Assembly: GCA_041659105.1 (NCBI GenBank)
Contig: JBAZYX010000010.1
Coordinates: 1 to 52,282, forward strand
Source: CAIUKV01 sp041659105
GTDB lineage: Bacteria > Actinomycetota > Acidimicrobiia > IMCC26256 > PALSA-555
Direction: 5' to 3'
DNA length: 52,282 nucleotides
Shown: positions 32,297-42,573 of the stretch, in pieces
Layout: the number at the start of each line of letters is the position of its first letter
How positions within the stretch are numbered: the stretch's first letter is position 1
Program-made: the position numbers and the translations under genes
The notes under the pieces: model-generated
Databases searched by the model: none
What the model was told of the DNA's origin: nothing
Seen by the model: only the letters and a program-made list of their open reading frames with translations

Positions 32297-33514
32297 ATGG
32301 TGGTGCGACACGAGCAGAACGAGTCCGACCTGTACTGGGATCCATGGGACTACGACCTCCATCGCGACTCGCACCCGACCTGGCGGCGGATGCGCGAAGA
32401 GGCGCCGCTCTACCGCAACGACGAGCACGACTTCTGGGCGCTGACGCGATTCCAGGACGTCCTCGACGTACTCGTCGACTGGAAGACCTACAGCTCGGCC
32501 CAAGGCGACATCATCGAGCTGATCCGAGGCGGTGTGCCGGAGTCGTCGAAGTCCCTGATCTTCGAGGATCCGCCCGAACACGACCTCCATCGGCAGATGC
32601 TGAGCCGGGCGTTCACGCCCAAGGCCGTGCAACGCATCGAGGACCGCGTTCGCGCGTTCGTCCGCGAGATGCTCGACGAGCGGATCGGCTCGGGTGGCTT
32701 CGACTTCGTCGACGACTTCGGAGCTCGTGTCCCGGGCATGGTGATCGCCGCGATGCTGGGCACGCCCGACTCGGATCTCGACGACATCCGCCACCTCGTG
32801 GATGCGCAGCTCCACCTGGACCCGGGTGATCCGCTCGACCGGTCGCAGTACAACGACAACGCAGCCCTGCTCGTCGAGTACTTCCTCGAGCACGCACGGG
32901 CGCGCCGGCAGGACCCCCAGGACGACCTCATGAGCGCGCTCGTGACCCTCGACTTCACCGACGAGGAAGGCGTCACCCGGCCGCTGCGCGACAAGGAGGC
33001 GGCCAGCTACATCAAGCTCCTCGCGAGCGCCGGCAACGAGACCACCGCCCGGTTCACGGGATGGGCGGGGGCCGTGCTCGCCGAGTACCCGGACCAACGG
33101 GCCGTGCTGGTGGCCCGACCGGACCTGATCCCGAACGCGGTCGAGGAGATTCTCCGGTACGAGCCGCCGTCGATGGCGCTCGCCCGCGTGGTGCAGCGCG
33201 ACGTGGTCTGGTACGACCAGTTGATCCCCGCCGGGTCCGCGCTCGTGCTGGTGACCGCGGCGACCGGCCGCGACCAGCGCCAGTTCGAAGAGCCCGACCG
33301 CCTCGACGTAGAACGGAAGATCGAGCGGCACCTGTCGTTCGGCTTCGGTCTGCACGTCTGCATGGGCGCGTCGTTGGCCCGGATGGAGGCGCGGATCATC
33401 CTTGAGGAGATGCTGGCGCGCTTCCCCGAGTGGGACGTCGTGTGGGACGAGACCGACATCGTCCACACCGGCAGCGCCGTGCGCGGGTACTGCAAGCTCC
33501 CCATCGTCCTGTGA
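32297..33514 (+). CDS. Cytochrome P450
   Basis: The 405-residue product is a soluble bacterial P450 with FEDPPEHDLHRQMLSRAFTPK, the I-helix LLASAGNETTARF (AGNETT in place of the usual AGxDTT), the K-helix ExxR in VEEILRYEPP and the haem loop FGFGLHVCMGASLARME. It probably hydroxylates the substrate or an intermediate of the pathway. ATG 32297 is preferred because the SD GAGGGGG (32284-32290) lies 6 bases before it; ATG 32291 would touch the SD. The BVMO gene follows after 28 bases. No ferredoxin gene is nearby. Confidence 0.92.
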   Translation: MVVRHEQNESDLYWDPWDYDLHRDSHPTWRRMREEAPLYRNDEHDFWALTRFQDVLDVLVDWKTYSSAQGDIIELIRGGVPESSKSLIFEDPPEHDLHRQMLSRAFTPKAVQRIEDRVRAFVREMLDERIGSGGFDFVDDFGARVPGMVIAAMLGTPDSDLDDIRHLVDAQLHLDPGDPLDRSQYNDNAALLVEYFLEHARARRQDPQDDLMSALVTLDFTDEEGVTRPLRDKEAASYIKLLASAGNETTARFTGWAGAVLAEYPDQRAVLVARPDLIPNAVEEILRYEPPSMALARVVQRDVVWYDQLIPAGSALVLVTAATGRDQRQFEEPDRLDVERKIERHLSFGFGLHVCMGASLARMEARIILEEMLARFPEWDVVWDETDIVHTGSAVRGYCKLPIVL

Positions 33515-33542
33515 CCCACGAGCACGTCCACGAGGTCTGAAG

Positions 33543-35381
33543 ATGACCGGAAGCACCGACAAGGTGTCGACCACGTTCGATCCCGACGCGGTGCACGCGC
33601 GGTATCGGGCCGAACGCGACAAGCGGATGGTGGCGAGCCGAACCCACAACCGCGACATCGTCCACGACCCGATGGTGGCCGCGTTCCGCACCGACCCGTT
33701 CACGCCGGTCGAGCCCCGGGACCCGGTCTTCGACGAGGTCGACGTTGCCGTCCTCGGCGCGGGCATGGCCGGCCTGCTGGCCGGCGCCAAGCTGCGTGAC
33801 GCCGGACTGGAGCGCATCCGGCTGGTGGACGAGGCGGGTGGCGTCGGGGGCACGTGGTACTGGAACCGCTACCCGGGGGTGATGTGCGACGTCGAGTCGT
33901 ACGTCTACATGCCGTTGCTCGAGGAGCTCGGCACCGTTCCGACGATGAAGTACGCGTTCGGCCCGGAGATCCTCGGGCACTTCGAGGCCATCGCCGAGAG
34001 GTGGAACCTTCTCGGCGATGCGTTGTTCCACACCCACGTCGAGCGCAGCGAGTGGGACGAGGACGCGAAGCGGTGGGTTGTCCACACCGACCGCGGCGAC
34101 GCGTTCCGTGCGAAGTACCTGGTGCTGGCGCCCGGGATCCTCAACCTGATGAAGATCCCGACCCTCCCGGGGATGGAGGACTTCCGCGGCACGGCGTTCC
34201 ACACCGCGCGGTGGGACTACGCGTACACGGGTGGCAGCCCCGACGGGAACCTCGACCGGCTCGGCGACGAGAGCGTGGCCATCCTCGGCACCGGGGCCAG
34301 CGGCATCCAGGTCATCCCCCACCTGGCGCGAGCAGCGCGGCAGGTCTTCGTGTTCCAGCGCACACCATCGGCCATCGGCGTGCGGGGCAACCGCCCGACC
34401 GAGCCCGACTTCGCCGACGACCTGCAGCCGGGCTGGCAGTGGGAACGGATGTTGAACTTCCAGAGGGCCTGCACCGGGCACGCGGTCGAGGTCGACATGG
34501 TCGACGACGGCTGGACTCGGCATTGGGGTCCGGTGCGTCAGCGACCGAAGGAGCCGGGCCTGTCGCCCGAAGAGATCCAGCGGCGCATGGAGGAGCTCGA
34601 CTACGAGATCATGGAGGAGCACCGTCGCCGCGTCGACGAGATCGTCGAAGTCCCGGAGAAGGCGGCGATCGTCAAGCCGTACTACCGCTACATCTGCAAG
34701 CGGCCGTGCTTCCACGACGAGTACCTCGACTCGCTGAACGCGCCAAACCTCCAGCTCGTCGACTGCCCGGCGGGAGTGGAGCGGGTGACCGAGTCCGGCG
34801 TGATCGCCAACGGCGAGGTGTACGAGGTCGACTGCATCATCTACGCGACGGGCTTCGAGGGAGAGACCACACCGCTGCCGCGCCGCGTGGGCCACGACGT
34901 CCTCGGCCGCAACGGTGTGTCGCTCATGGAGAAGTGGGGTGGGCGGGCGTCGAGCCTCTTCGGCCTGATGACCCGCGGCTTCCCGAACCTGTTCATCATG
35001 CCGGCGCCGGGTGCTCAGGCGGTGGTGACGGCCAACCACACGCTCATCACCCTGGTGGCCGCCGAGCACATCGGGGAGACCGTGCACACCCTCGAGGACC
35101 AGAACGTCGAGGTGTTCGAGGTGAGCGAGCAGGCGGAGCGCGACTGGTGCGAGAAGATCCGGGATGCCTTCGTCGACGCCTCCGAGCTGATGGGGGCCTG
35201 CGTGCCCTCCCGGCTCAACAACGAGGGTGACCCGGGGTCGCTGAAGCCCGAGAACGGCAGCTATGGCGGGGGGCTCGGCGACTTCTTCGGGTTCCTGGAC
35301 GTCCTCGCCCGGTGGCGCGCGCGCCTCGCCTCCGGCGACCCCGCCGGTCTGGAGATCGAGCGTGCCGGGGTGGGATCGTGA
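33543..35381 (+). CDS. Flavin-containing Baeyer-Villiger monooxygenase
   Basis: The 612-residue product is a type I Baeyer-Villiger monooxygenase (FAD and NADPH), which inserts oxygen next to a ketone to give an ester or lactone. It has the FAD Rossmann motif VAVLGAGMAGLLAG near residue 64, GGVGGTWYWNRYPGVMCDVES, the BVMO fingerprint FRGTAFHTARW (FxGxxxHxxxW), and the NADPH motif AILGTGASGIQ. The size is closer to the phenylacetone and steroid monooxygenase group with its N-terminal extension of about 60 residues than to the 540-residue cyclohexanone enzymes. Substrate is not predictable. It lies 27 bases before the first acyl-CoA dehydrogenase gene. Confidence 0.93.
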   Translation: MTGSTDKVSTTFDPDAVHARYRAERDKRMVASRTHNRDIVHDPMVAAFRTDPFTPVEPRDPVFDEVDVAVLGAGMAGLLAGAKLRDAGLERIRLVDEAGGVGGTWYWNRYPGVMCDVESYVYMPLLEELGTVPTMKYAFGPEILGHFEAIAERWNLLGDALFHTHVERSEWDEDAKRWVVHTDRGDAFRAKYLVLAPGILNLMKIPTLPGMEDFRGTAFHTARWDYAYTGGSPDGNLDRLGDESVAILGTGASGIQVIPHLARAARQVFVFQRTPSAIGVRGNRPTEPDFADDLQPGWQWERMLNFQRACTGHAVEVDMVDDGWTRHWGPVRQRPKEPGLSPEEIQRRMEELDYEIMEEHRRRVDEIVEVPEKAAIVKPYYRYICKRPCFHDEYLDSLNAPNLQLVDCPAGVERVTESGVIANGEVYEVDCIIYATGFEGETTPLPRRVGHDVLGRNGVSLMEKWGGRASSLFGLMTRGFPNLFIMPAPGAQAVVTANHTLITLVAAEHIGETVHTLEDQNVEVFEVSEQAERDWCEKIRDAFVDASELMGACVPSRLNNEGDPGSLKPENGSYGGGLGDFFGFLDVLARWRARLASGDPAGLEIERAGVGS

Positions 35382-35408
35382 CGAGCTCGGCAGGTCGGAC
35401 GTGGAGGG

Positions 35409-36563
35409 ATGGCGTTGGACCTCGATCTCTCTGACGACCAGCGAATCGTCCAGAGCGCGGCGCGCGCGTTCCTGGAGAAGGAGTCTTCGTTCCCACAGAC
35501 GCGAGCGTGGTTCGGCGACGTGCTCGGGTTCGATCGGGAGGTGTGGGCCCGCGCGGCCGCGCTCGGGTGGGTGGCCCCGTTCGTCCCCGAGGAGCTCGGC
35601 GGCGGGAGCGTGTCGGGCGGTTTGGTGGCGGATGCATCGATCGTCGTGGAGGAAGTCGGGCGCGCCGTGTTCCCCGGCCCGCTGATCCCGACGAGCGTCG
35701 TCGCGGACGCGATCGCACGCTCCGGGTCGGCGGCACAGCGAACGTCGTACCTGCCGGGCCTCGTCGACGGCTCCGTCATCGGCACGTGGGCGTTCGCCGA
35801 GCGGAGCGGCCGCTGGGACGCGGACGGCGTCCAGCTGGTCGCGGCGGAGCGGGGCGACGGTTACGTCCTCTCCGGGACGAAGTCGTTCGTCCAAGACGCT
35901 GGCGCGGCCGACGTCCTCCTGGTGACGGCTCGGGCGGCGGACGGCCTGATCCAGTTCGTCGTCCCGTCCGACGTGCCCGGGGTGACCGTGACGCCGCTCG
36001 TCTCGCTCGACCTCGCGCGCCGGTTCGCCGAGGTCGAGTTCGCCGACGTCGACGTCGCCGCCGAGGCGGTGCTGGGCGAAGCCGGCCGTGCCACCGACCT
36101 CGCGGTCGGTCGCCAGCTCGCCGTCGCGACCGCGCTGGTCTGTGCCGAGACCGTCGGCGCGCTCGACCGGTGCTACGAGATGACGCTCGACTACGCGAGG
36201 GAGCGCAAGGCCTTCGGCCGGCCGATCGGGTCGTTCCAGGCGCTGAAGCATCGCTTCGCCGACATGCTGCTGTGGCTCGAAGGGGCAAAGGCCGTGGCGG
36301 TGGCGGCGGCGCACAGCGTCGACCAGGACACCGGACGCGCGGAGATGGTGGGCATCGCCAAGTCGTACATCAGCGACCGCGGCCCGATGATCGTTCGCGA
36401 CTGCCTGCAGATCCACGGTGGGATCGGGTACACGTGGGAGTACGACCTCCACTTGCTGCTGCGGCGCGTCGAGTCGAACGCGGCGCTGTACGGGGGCGTC
36501 GACGAACATCGCGATCGTCTCGCCGTGGTCCTCGGCGTCGATACGGAGCCGGTGTCGGCATGA
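35409..36563 (+). CDS. Acyl-CoA dehydrogenase subunit, FGR/HGGIG type (pair A)
   Basis: The 384-residue product is an acyl-CoA dehydrogenase. It carries ERKAFGRPIGSFQALKHRFADM and CLQIHGGIGYTWEYDLHLLLRR, the part of the family that clasps FAD across the subunit border. It lacks the GGTxExQ element near the C-terminus, which the next gene's product has. In actinobacterial steroid degradation such split dehydrogenases work as alpha2beta2 heterotetramers (FadE/ChsE pairs). It overlaps the next gene as ATGA, as expected for partner subunits. The function in oxidising an acyl-CoA to enoyl-CoA is firm; the pairing is inferred. Confidence 0.9.
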   Translation: MALDLDLSDDQRIVQSAARAFLEKESSFPQTRAWFGDVLGFDREVWARAAALGWVAPFVPEELGGGSVSGGLVADASIVVEEVGRAVFPGPLIPTSVVADAIARSGSAAQRTSYLPGLVDGSVIGTWAFAERSGRWDADGVQLVAAERGDGYVLSGTKSFVQDAGAADVLLVTARAADGLIQFVVPSDVPGVTVTPLVSLDLARRFAEVEFADVDVAAEAVLGEAGRATDLAVGRQLAVATALVCAETVGALDRCYEMTLDYARERKAFGRPIGSFQALKHRFADMLLWLEGAKAVAVAAAHSVDQDTGRAEMVGIAKSYISDRGPMIVRDCLQIHGGIGYTWEYDLHLLLRRVESNAALYGGVDEHRDRLAVVLGVDTEPVSA

Positions 36564-37798
36564 GCACCGAGGCCCTCGACACGCCGGTGTTGCAGGCGTA
36601 CCGGCTCGAGGTGCGCGAGTGGCTCTCAGCGCACGTGCAGCCGCTCGCCCGCGCGGCCGATGGCCGACTGCCGCCGTCCGCCGGGTCGAAGGACAGCCCG
36701 GAGCGGGTGGCCCGGGCGCGTGCGCAGCAGGCCGTGCTGTTCGATGCCGGCTTCGCCGGAATCTCGTTCCCGACCGAGTACGGCGGCGCCGGGCTCGACA
36801 TCGCGCACGAGCGGGTGTATTCGGAAGAGGCCGCCGGCTACGACGTGCCGACCGACGTGTTCGCGGTGTCGATCAACATCCTCGGCCGGACGCTGCTCGA
36901 ACACGGCACCGAGGAGCAGCGGTTGCACCACCTACCTCGCATCCTGCGCGGGGATGAGATCTGGCTGCAGCTGCTGTCCGAGCCGAGCGGCGGCTCCGAT
37001 CTCGCGGGGCTCATCACGCGCGCGACCCGTGACGGCGACGGCTACGTACTCACCGGCCAGAAGACGTGGAGCACCGGAGCCCAGCACGCCGACTTCTCGA
37101 TGTGCCCTGCGCGCACCAGCTGGGACGTCCCGAAGCACCAGGGCATCACGATGTTCATCGTCGACCTCCGCGCATCGGGCGTCGCGATCCGTCCGATCGA
37201 CCAGATCGACGGCGGCCGGGAGTTCTGTGAGGAGTTCCTCGACGACGTGGTCGTACCCGCCGACCGCGTCGTCGGCGAGGTGAATGGTGGCTGGGCCATC
37301 GTGCGCGGCCTGCTCGAGATCGAGCACGAGTGGGTGGGTCGCAGCGGCGGTGTCGGCAACCCGACCATCGATGTCGACGACCTCATGGCGATGCTGCGTC
37401 GGCGCGGGCTCGCGGCGGACGTGGGTGCCCGCCGAAAGCTCGTTGAGATTCATGCGCTCGACACGGTGCACCGGCTGTTGGCGGCCAGGATCGGCAAGGG
37501 TGTCGCCGACGGAACCTTGCCCTCGGGCTTCGGGGGGCTGCTCAAGCTCGGGAACGACCACGTCATCCAGCGCCGGGCCGAGGCGATCCTCGCCTGGTCC
37601 GGCTCGGGAGCCATCGCGTGGCCCCCGGGGACCGACGACGAGACGCACGTCACCGACTACCTGCGCAGCCGACGCCTGTCGATCGCCGGCGGAACCTCCG
37701 AGATCCAACGCAACAACATCAGCGAGCGCGCGCTGGGTCTCCCACGCGAGCCGGCGTTCGACCGCGATGTGCCGTTCAGCCAGGTCCCGAAGAACTGA
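36560..37798 (+). CDS. Acyl-CoA dehydrogenase subunit, GGTSEIQ type (pair A)
   Basis: The 412-residue product has LQLLSEPSGGSDLAGLITRATRDGDGYVLTGQKTWSTGAQ (flavin-binding middle domain) and the C-terminal LSIAGGTSEIQRNNISERALGLPRE. Where medium-chain dehydrogenases have the catalytic Glu in YEGT, this has AGGT, so the base must lie elsewhere, possibly in the helix around LLEIEHEWVGR. The FGR and HGGIG elements are missing here but present in the preceding subunit. The overlapping start (ATGA) couples their synthesis. The length is normal. Confidence 0.9.
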   Translation: MSTEALDTPVLQAYRLEVREWLSAHVQPLARAADGRLPPSAGSKDSPERVARARAQQAVLFDAGFAGISFPTEYGGAGLDIAHERVYSEEAAGYDVPTDVFAVSINILGRTLLEHGTEEQRLHHLPRILRGDEIWLQLLSEPSGGSDLAGLITRATRDGDGYVLTGQKTWSTGAQHADFSMCPARTSWDVPKHQGITMFIVDLRASGVAIRPIDQIDGGREFCEEFLDDVVVPADRVVGEVNGGWAIVRGLLEIEHEWVGRSGGVGNPTIDVDDLMAMLRRRGLAADVGARRKLVEIHALDTVHRLLAARIGKGVADGTLPSGFGGLLKLGNDHVIQRRAEAILAWSGSGAIAWPPGTDDETHVTDYLRSRRLSIAGGTSEIQRNNISERALGLPREPAFDRDVPFSQVPKN

Positions 37799-37822
37799 CC
37801 CTGCACCGGAGACGAGATCGAC

Positions 37823-38965
<1,143 letters not shown>

Positions 38966-38969
38966 CGTC

Positions 38970-39887
38970 GTGGACTTCGATCTGACCGAGACCGAGCAGG
39001 CGGTGCGCGACGGCATCCGCGCCGTGCTCGACCGGCACGCCGGGGTCGACCGCGCGCGGGAGGTGGAGGCGCGTTCCGGCTACGACGCCGAGCTCGAAGC
39101 CGCGTTGTGGGACGCCGGCTACCTCCACATGGCGCACGACCCCGACGCCGGGATGGTCGCCGCCACGATGCTCGTCGAGGAGGTCGCTGCGGCCGCGGGG
39201 TCCGTTCCGATCGGCACGCTCGCGCTCGTCCTGCCCGCGCTGGGGCTCGACGACCTGCGGGGCCCGGTGGCCATCGCTCGCCCTGATTCCGACGCGCCGG
39301 TGCGGTACGCGTCGTTGCCGGGCCACGTCCTGCTGGTCGACGACGACGAGGTTGCCGTCCACGAGATGGCGCCGGGGGCGGTGGTCGACTCCCTGTGGGG
39401 ATACCCGTTCGGGCGGCTCGTGCCGGGACCATGCGTCCTGGTCCTGGACGGCGCCGGTCCGTCGGCCCTCGCGTGGTGGCGTCTCGCGGTAGCGGCGGAG
39501 ATCGTGGGCGCGGCCGGCGCGGGACTCGCCCTCACGATCGACCACCTGAACCACCGGATGCAGTTCGGACGGCCGTTGGGAGCCCTGCAGTCGCTGCAGC
39601 ACCGACTGGCCGCGCTCCGTGTCCGGATCGAGGGCAGCCGGTGGCTCACCTACCGGGCCGCATGGGAGGGCGCGCCCGACGAGTCGGTGCTGGTCGCCAC
39701 CGCGCAGGCGGTCGGCGCCGGACGGACGGCCGTGCGCGAGCTCCACCAGATGAGTGGGGCGATGGGCCTCACCGACGAGTACGACCTGCACCTGTGGACG
39801 ACGCGCATCTTCTCTCTCGCCGCCGAGCTCGGCGGTCCCCCGGTCCTGCAGCAGGCACTCGCTCGTGCACGGTGGGAGGTGCGATGA
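38970..39887 (+). CDS. Short acyl-CoA dehydrogenase subunit, FGR/MSGAMG type (pair B)
   Basis: The 305-residue product is about 80 residues shorter than normal, mainly in the middle beta domain. It keeps NHRMQFGRPLGALQSLQHRLA and ELHQMSGAMGLTDEYDLHLWTTR, the FAD-clasping elements absent from the previous product. It has no GGTxExQ end. Such short partners occur in actinobacterial heterotetrameric dehydrogenases. GTG 38970 is the start. It overlaps the enoyl-CoA hydratase gene as ATGA. Confidence 0.88.
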   Translation: MDFDLTETEQAVRDGIRAVLDRHAGVDRAREVEARSGYDAELEAALWDAGYLHMAHDPDAGMVAATMLVEEVAAAAGSVPIGTLALVLPALGLDDLRGPVAIARPDSDAPVRYASLPGHVLLVDDDEVAVHEMAPGAVVDSLWGYPFGRLVPGPCVLVLDGAGPSALAWWRLAVAAEIVGAAGAGLALTIDHLNHRMQFGRPLGALQSLQHRLAALRVRIEGSRWLTYRAAWEGAPDESVLVATAQAVGAGRTAVRELHQMSGAMGLTDEYDLHLWTTRIFSLAAELGGPPVLQQALARARWEVR

Positions 39888-40758
39888 CCACGCTCCACTC
39901 GGTGTCCGGCATTCCGCTCGAGGGCATGCGCTACGAGAAGCGCGACCACCTCGCGATCATCACGCTCGACCGTCCCGAGCGTGGCAACTCGCTGACGCCC
40001 GAGATGCACCGGGCGATGCGGGCCGTGTGGCGGGACGTGCAGCTCGACCCCGAGGTTCGCGTCGCGATCATCACGGGTGCCGGGGACCGACACTTCTGCA
40101 CCGGTGCCGACGTTGGACGCGTCGCCGCAACCGGACGAGTGAGCCAACGTTCGGGTCCCCTCCACGCCGAGGTGTTCTGGTCGCCGATCCACGCGAAGGT
40201 GCTGAAGCCCGTGATCTGCGCGGTGAACGGCGCGTGCGTCGGTGGTGGCCTCCACTTCGTGGCCGACTCGGACATCGTCCTGTCGGTGCCCGACGCGCGC
40301 TTCTACACACCCATGTGAACGTGGGAATGGTCGGCGGCATCGAGAACACCGCGCTCGCATACCGACTCCCAATCGGGACCGTGCTGCAGATGACCTTCAT
40401 GGGTCGTGACTTCCAGCTCTCGGCCCAGCGAGCGTACGAGCTCGGGCTCGTCGACGAGATCGTGCCGAGCGATGAGCTGATGGAACGGGCTGAGGCGATG
40501 GCCCGCATCATCGCCGCGCAGTCACCTGCGGCCGTCACCCGTTCGAAGCAGGCGATCTGGAACGGCAAGGAGCAGGGTTACTCCGCCGCGGCGGAGTATG
40601 CGTGGGCACAGGTTCGGATGCACTGGGCCCACCCCGACTTCCGGGAGGGCCCGACCGCCTTCGCCGAGGGTCGGCCGCCGCAGTGGCAGGACCCCGAGGT
40701 GCCCGGCATCGAGGACTTCGACGGACCGCCTCCCGCAGTGCCCTCCGATCAGGGCTGA
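39884..40758 (+). pseudogene. Enoyl-CoA hydratase broken by a one-base deletion
   Basis: ATG 39884 opens a crotonase-family protein: LAIITLDRPERGNSLTPEMH, HFCTGADVGRV (oxyanion) and CAVNGACVGGGLHFV. After FYT the frame meets TGA at 40316-40318. The correct continuation, THVNVGMVGGIENTALAYRL and then SPAAVTRSKQAIW, is in the frame that ends at 40758. Restoring one base after 40306 (a G would make FYDTHVNVG) joins the two into one protein of about 291 residues of normal length. It is either a true mutation or a sequencing error. It should hydrate the enoyl-CoA made by the dehydrogenases upstream. Its 3' end overlaps the convergent dehydrogenase gene by ten bases. Confidence 0.85.
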
Positions 40759-41591
40759 TCCGACGCGCGGATCCGCCGGCGCACGATCTCGAAGTACTCG
40801 GCGGGACCCTCCATGCCCTTCAGCGTCTGACCGCCATCGACGACGAAGTTCTGCCCGGTGGCGAACGTGCCGCCGGGGGAGGCGAGCCAGACCACGCACG
40901 ACGCGACCTCGTCGGGCGTCCCTGGTCGCGCGAGCGGCGTGGCGCCCGTGACCACCCGGGCGCGCTCACCGTCGGCCCACTCCGGCGCCTCGAGCCCGCG
41001 CGAGGCGATGACACCCGGCGACACGCAGTTCACCCGGATGTTCGACGGTCCGAGCTGCACCGCGAGCACCCGGGCGAGGTGGATCAGCCCCGCCTTCGAC
41101 ACCCCGTACGCGAGGTGCTCAGGGAGCGCGGCGACTCCCGCGGTGGACGCGATGAAGACGATCGATCCGCCCCCCTGGCGTCGCAGGTGCGGAGCCGCCT
41201 CCTGGGCCAGCACGAGGTTGTTGGTCACGTTGCCGACGAGGGACGACGTCAGGTGGTCGGGGTCGATCTTCTCGACCCACGACGTGCCCGTCGTCTCGGC
41301 GCGGGCGTTCCCGACCACGACGTCGATCCGGCCCCAGTGGTCGGCCGTCCACCGGACCAGGTTCCGCACCTGCTCCGCGTCGGACGTGTCGCACGCCACG
41401 GCCACGGCCCGCGCCGCGCCCCAGCGCTCGTTCGCCTCGGCGGCACGGGCCTCGCAGTCGGCGATGGTCCGGCTCGAGAACACGACTCGGGCTCCGTGCT
41501 GGCTGAGCCGTTCGGCGATGGCGCGACCGATCCCCTGACTCGATCCGGTGACGATCGCGACCCGATCGGTCAGATCGAACAGCTCATCCAC
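40749..41591 (-). CDS. Short-chain dehydrogenase/reductase (SDR)
   Basis: The 280-residue product is a classical SDR: VAIVTGSSQGIGRAIAE (TGxxxGIG cofactor motif), NVVVGNARAET in place of NNAG (reading DVVVGNARAE), a catalytic Ser in IASTAGVAALPEHLAYGVSKAG with the YxxxK pair, and NCVSPGVIASRG. It likely oxidises a hydroxyacyl-CoA or alcohol with NAD(P). A TACGGT box 8 bases before GTG 41591 sets the start. It is oriented against the main operon and may be transcribed alone. Confidence 0.9.
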   Translation of the reverse strand: MDELFDLTDRVAIVTGSSQGIGRAIAERLSQHGARVVFSSRTIADCEARAAEANERWGAARAVAVACDTSDAEQVRNLVRWTADHWGRIDVVVGNARAETTGTSWVEKIDPDHLTSSLVGNVTNNLVLAQEAAPHLRRQGGGSIVFIASTAGVAALPEHLAYGVSKAGLIHLARVLAVQLGPSNIRVNCVSPGVIASRGLEAPEWADGERARVVTGATPLARPGTPDEVASCVVWLASPGGTFATGQNFVVDGGQTLKGMEGPAEYFEIVRRRIRASDQP

Positions 41592-41599
41592 GGGAGCGC

Positions 41600-41605
41600 A
41601 CCGTA
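41600..41605 (-). promoter_or_regulatory. -10 box (TACGGT on the minus strand) of leaderless SDR promoter
   Basis: TACGGT on the minus strand lies 8 bases before GTG 41591, separating this gene from the SDR gene upstream. Confidence 0.5.
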
Positions 41606-41653
41606 GTGGAGACCCCGTTCCGGGGTCGCCCGGTTGTTCAGCGGCCGCGGCGC

Positions 41654-42445
41654 TCACCGGGCCACGTAGCCACCGTCGACCGGCAACGCGACGCCGGTGA
41701 GGCTGGCGGCGCGGTCCGACGCGAGATAGAGCGCCGCCCAGGCACAGTCGTCGGGGGTGATCGGCACGCCGAGCGGATGCATGCGGGCGGCCATCTCGAC
41801 GTCCTCGGGTGCCCACGCTCGGCCGAGCTGCTCCTCGGCGCGACCGAAGTTGGTCGACATGCCACCGGGACAGATGCAGTTGGCGCGGATCCCGAACGGC
41901 GCACCCTCGATGGCGAGGGAGCGCGTCATCGAGATGATCATCGCCTTGGTCGCGCCGTACACGGCGCTGCCCAGCCCGACCATCCCGGTGATGGACGCGG
42001 TGTTGAGGATCACGCCTCGGCCGTCGCCGTCGTCGGCACCTTGGCGCTTGAACTGGAGCACGGCCTCGCGGCAGCCGAAGAACACGCCCCGCGCGTTGAC
42101 GGCGACCAACCGGTCGAACTCGTCGTCGGAGTGGTCCTCGAGCAAGATGCCGCGCCTCGACGACGCGATCCCGGCGTTGTTGAACATGACGTCGAGGCGG
42201 CCGAACGCGTCGACGGCGGCGGCCACGGTCCGAACGACGTCGCCGGGTTCGACCACGTCACAGCGCACCGCGACGGCGGTGCCGCCGTCGGCTTCCACCA
42301 TCTGCACCGTCTCGTCGTTCCACTGCGGGCGCAGGTCGGCGCACACGACACGCGCGCCTTCGCGCGCGAACAGGCGGGCCGCGGCGCGTCCGATGCCGGA
42401 TCCGGAACCCGTGATGACCACCGACCTGCCGTCGAGCTCGTTCAC
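41654..42445 (-). CDS. Short-chain dehydrogenase/reductase (SDR)
   Basis: The 263-residue product has VVITGSGSGIGRAAARLFA, the acidic VCADLR that favours NAD(H), DVMFNNAGIASS, a catalytic NTASITGMVGLGSAVYGATKAM with YxxxK, and PGGMSTNFG. The end SLTGVALPVDGGYVAR is the classical SDR C-terminus. GTG 42445 is chosen because GAGGAGGT lies about ten bases upstream, and an in-frame ATG at 42508 would give an odd N-terminus. With the neighbouring SDR it could act on two different hydroxyls of the substrate or a hydroxyacyl-CoA. Confidence 0.9.
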   Translation of the reverse strand: MNELDGRSVVITGSGSGIGRAAARLFAREGARVVCADLRPQWNDETVQMVEADGGTAVAVRCDVVEPGDVVRTVAAAVDAFGRLDVMFNNAGIASSRRGILLEDHSDDEFDRLVAVNARGVFFGCREAVLQFKRQGADDGDGRGVILNTASITGMVGLGSAVYGATKAMIISMTRSLAIEGAPFGIRANCICPGGMSTNFGRAEEQLGRAWAPEDVEMAARMHPLGVPITPDDCAWAALYLASDRAASLTGVALPVDGGYVAR

Positions 42446-42561
42446 GGCGACGTGACCTCCTCGTCGGCAACGACGGGCGAGCCGTTCGCCGTCGACCTCG
42501 GTTACCATGAAGCGCGTGAGCGCGTCCTCGGGCCGTGCTTTCCGGTGCCCAACGCCGAGGT

Positions 42562-42567
42562 TAGGGT
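42562..42567 (+). promoter_or_regulatory. -10 box (TAGGGT) of leaderless promoter for the second plus-strand operon
   Basis: TAGGGT lies 6 bases before ATG 42574. It likely drives 42574-46358. Confidence 0.5.
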
Positions 42568-42573
42568 GGCGCA

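Noticed and set aside
33396..36509. Minus-strand open frame of over 1000 codons opposite the BVMO and dehydrogenase genes
   Set aside because: Antisense shadow; no recognisable domains, and the plus-strand genes are well supported.
40295..40325. Programmed ribosomal frameshift in the enoyl-CoA hydratase gene
   Set aside because: There is no slippery heptamer, stimulatory SD or obvious downstream structure, and such control is not known in this family.
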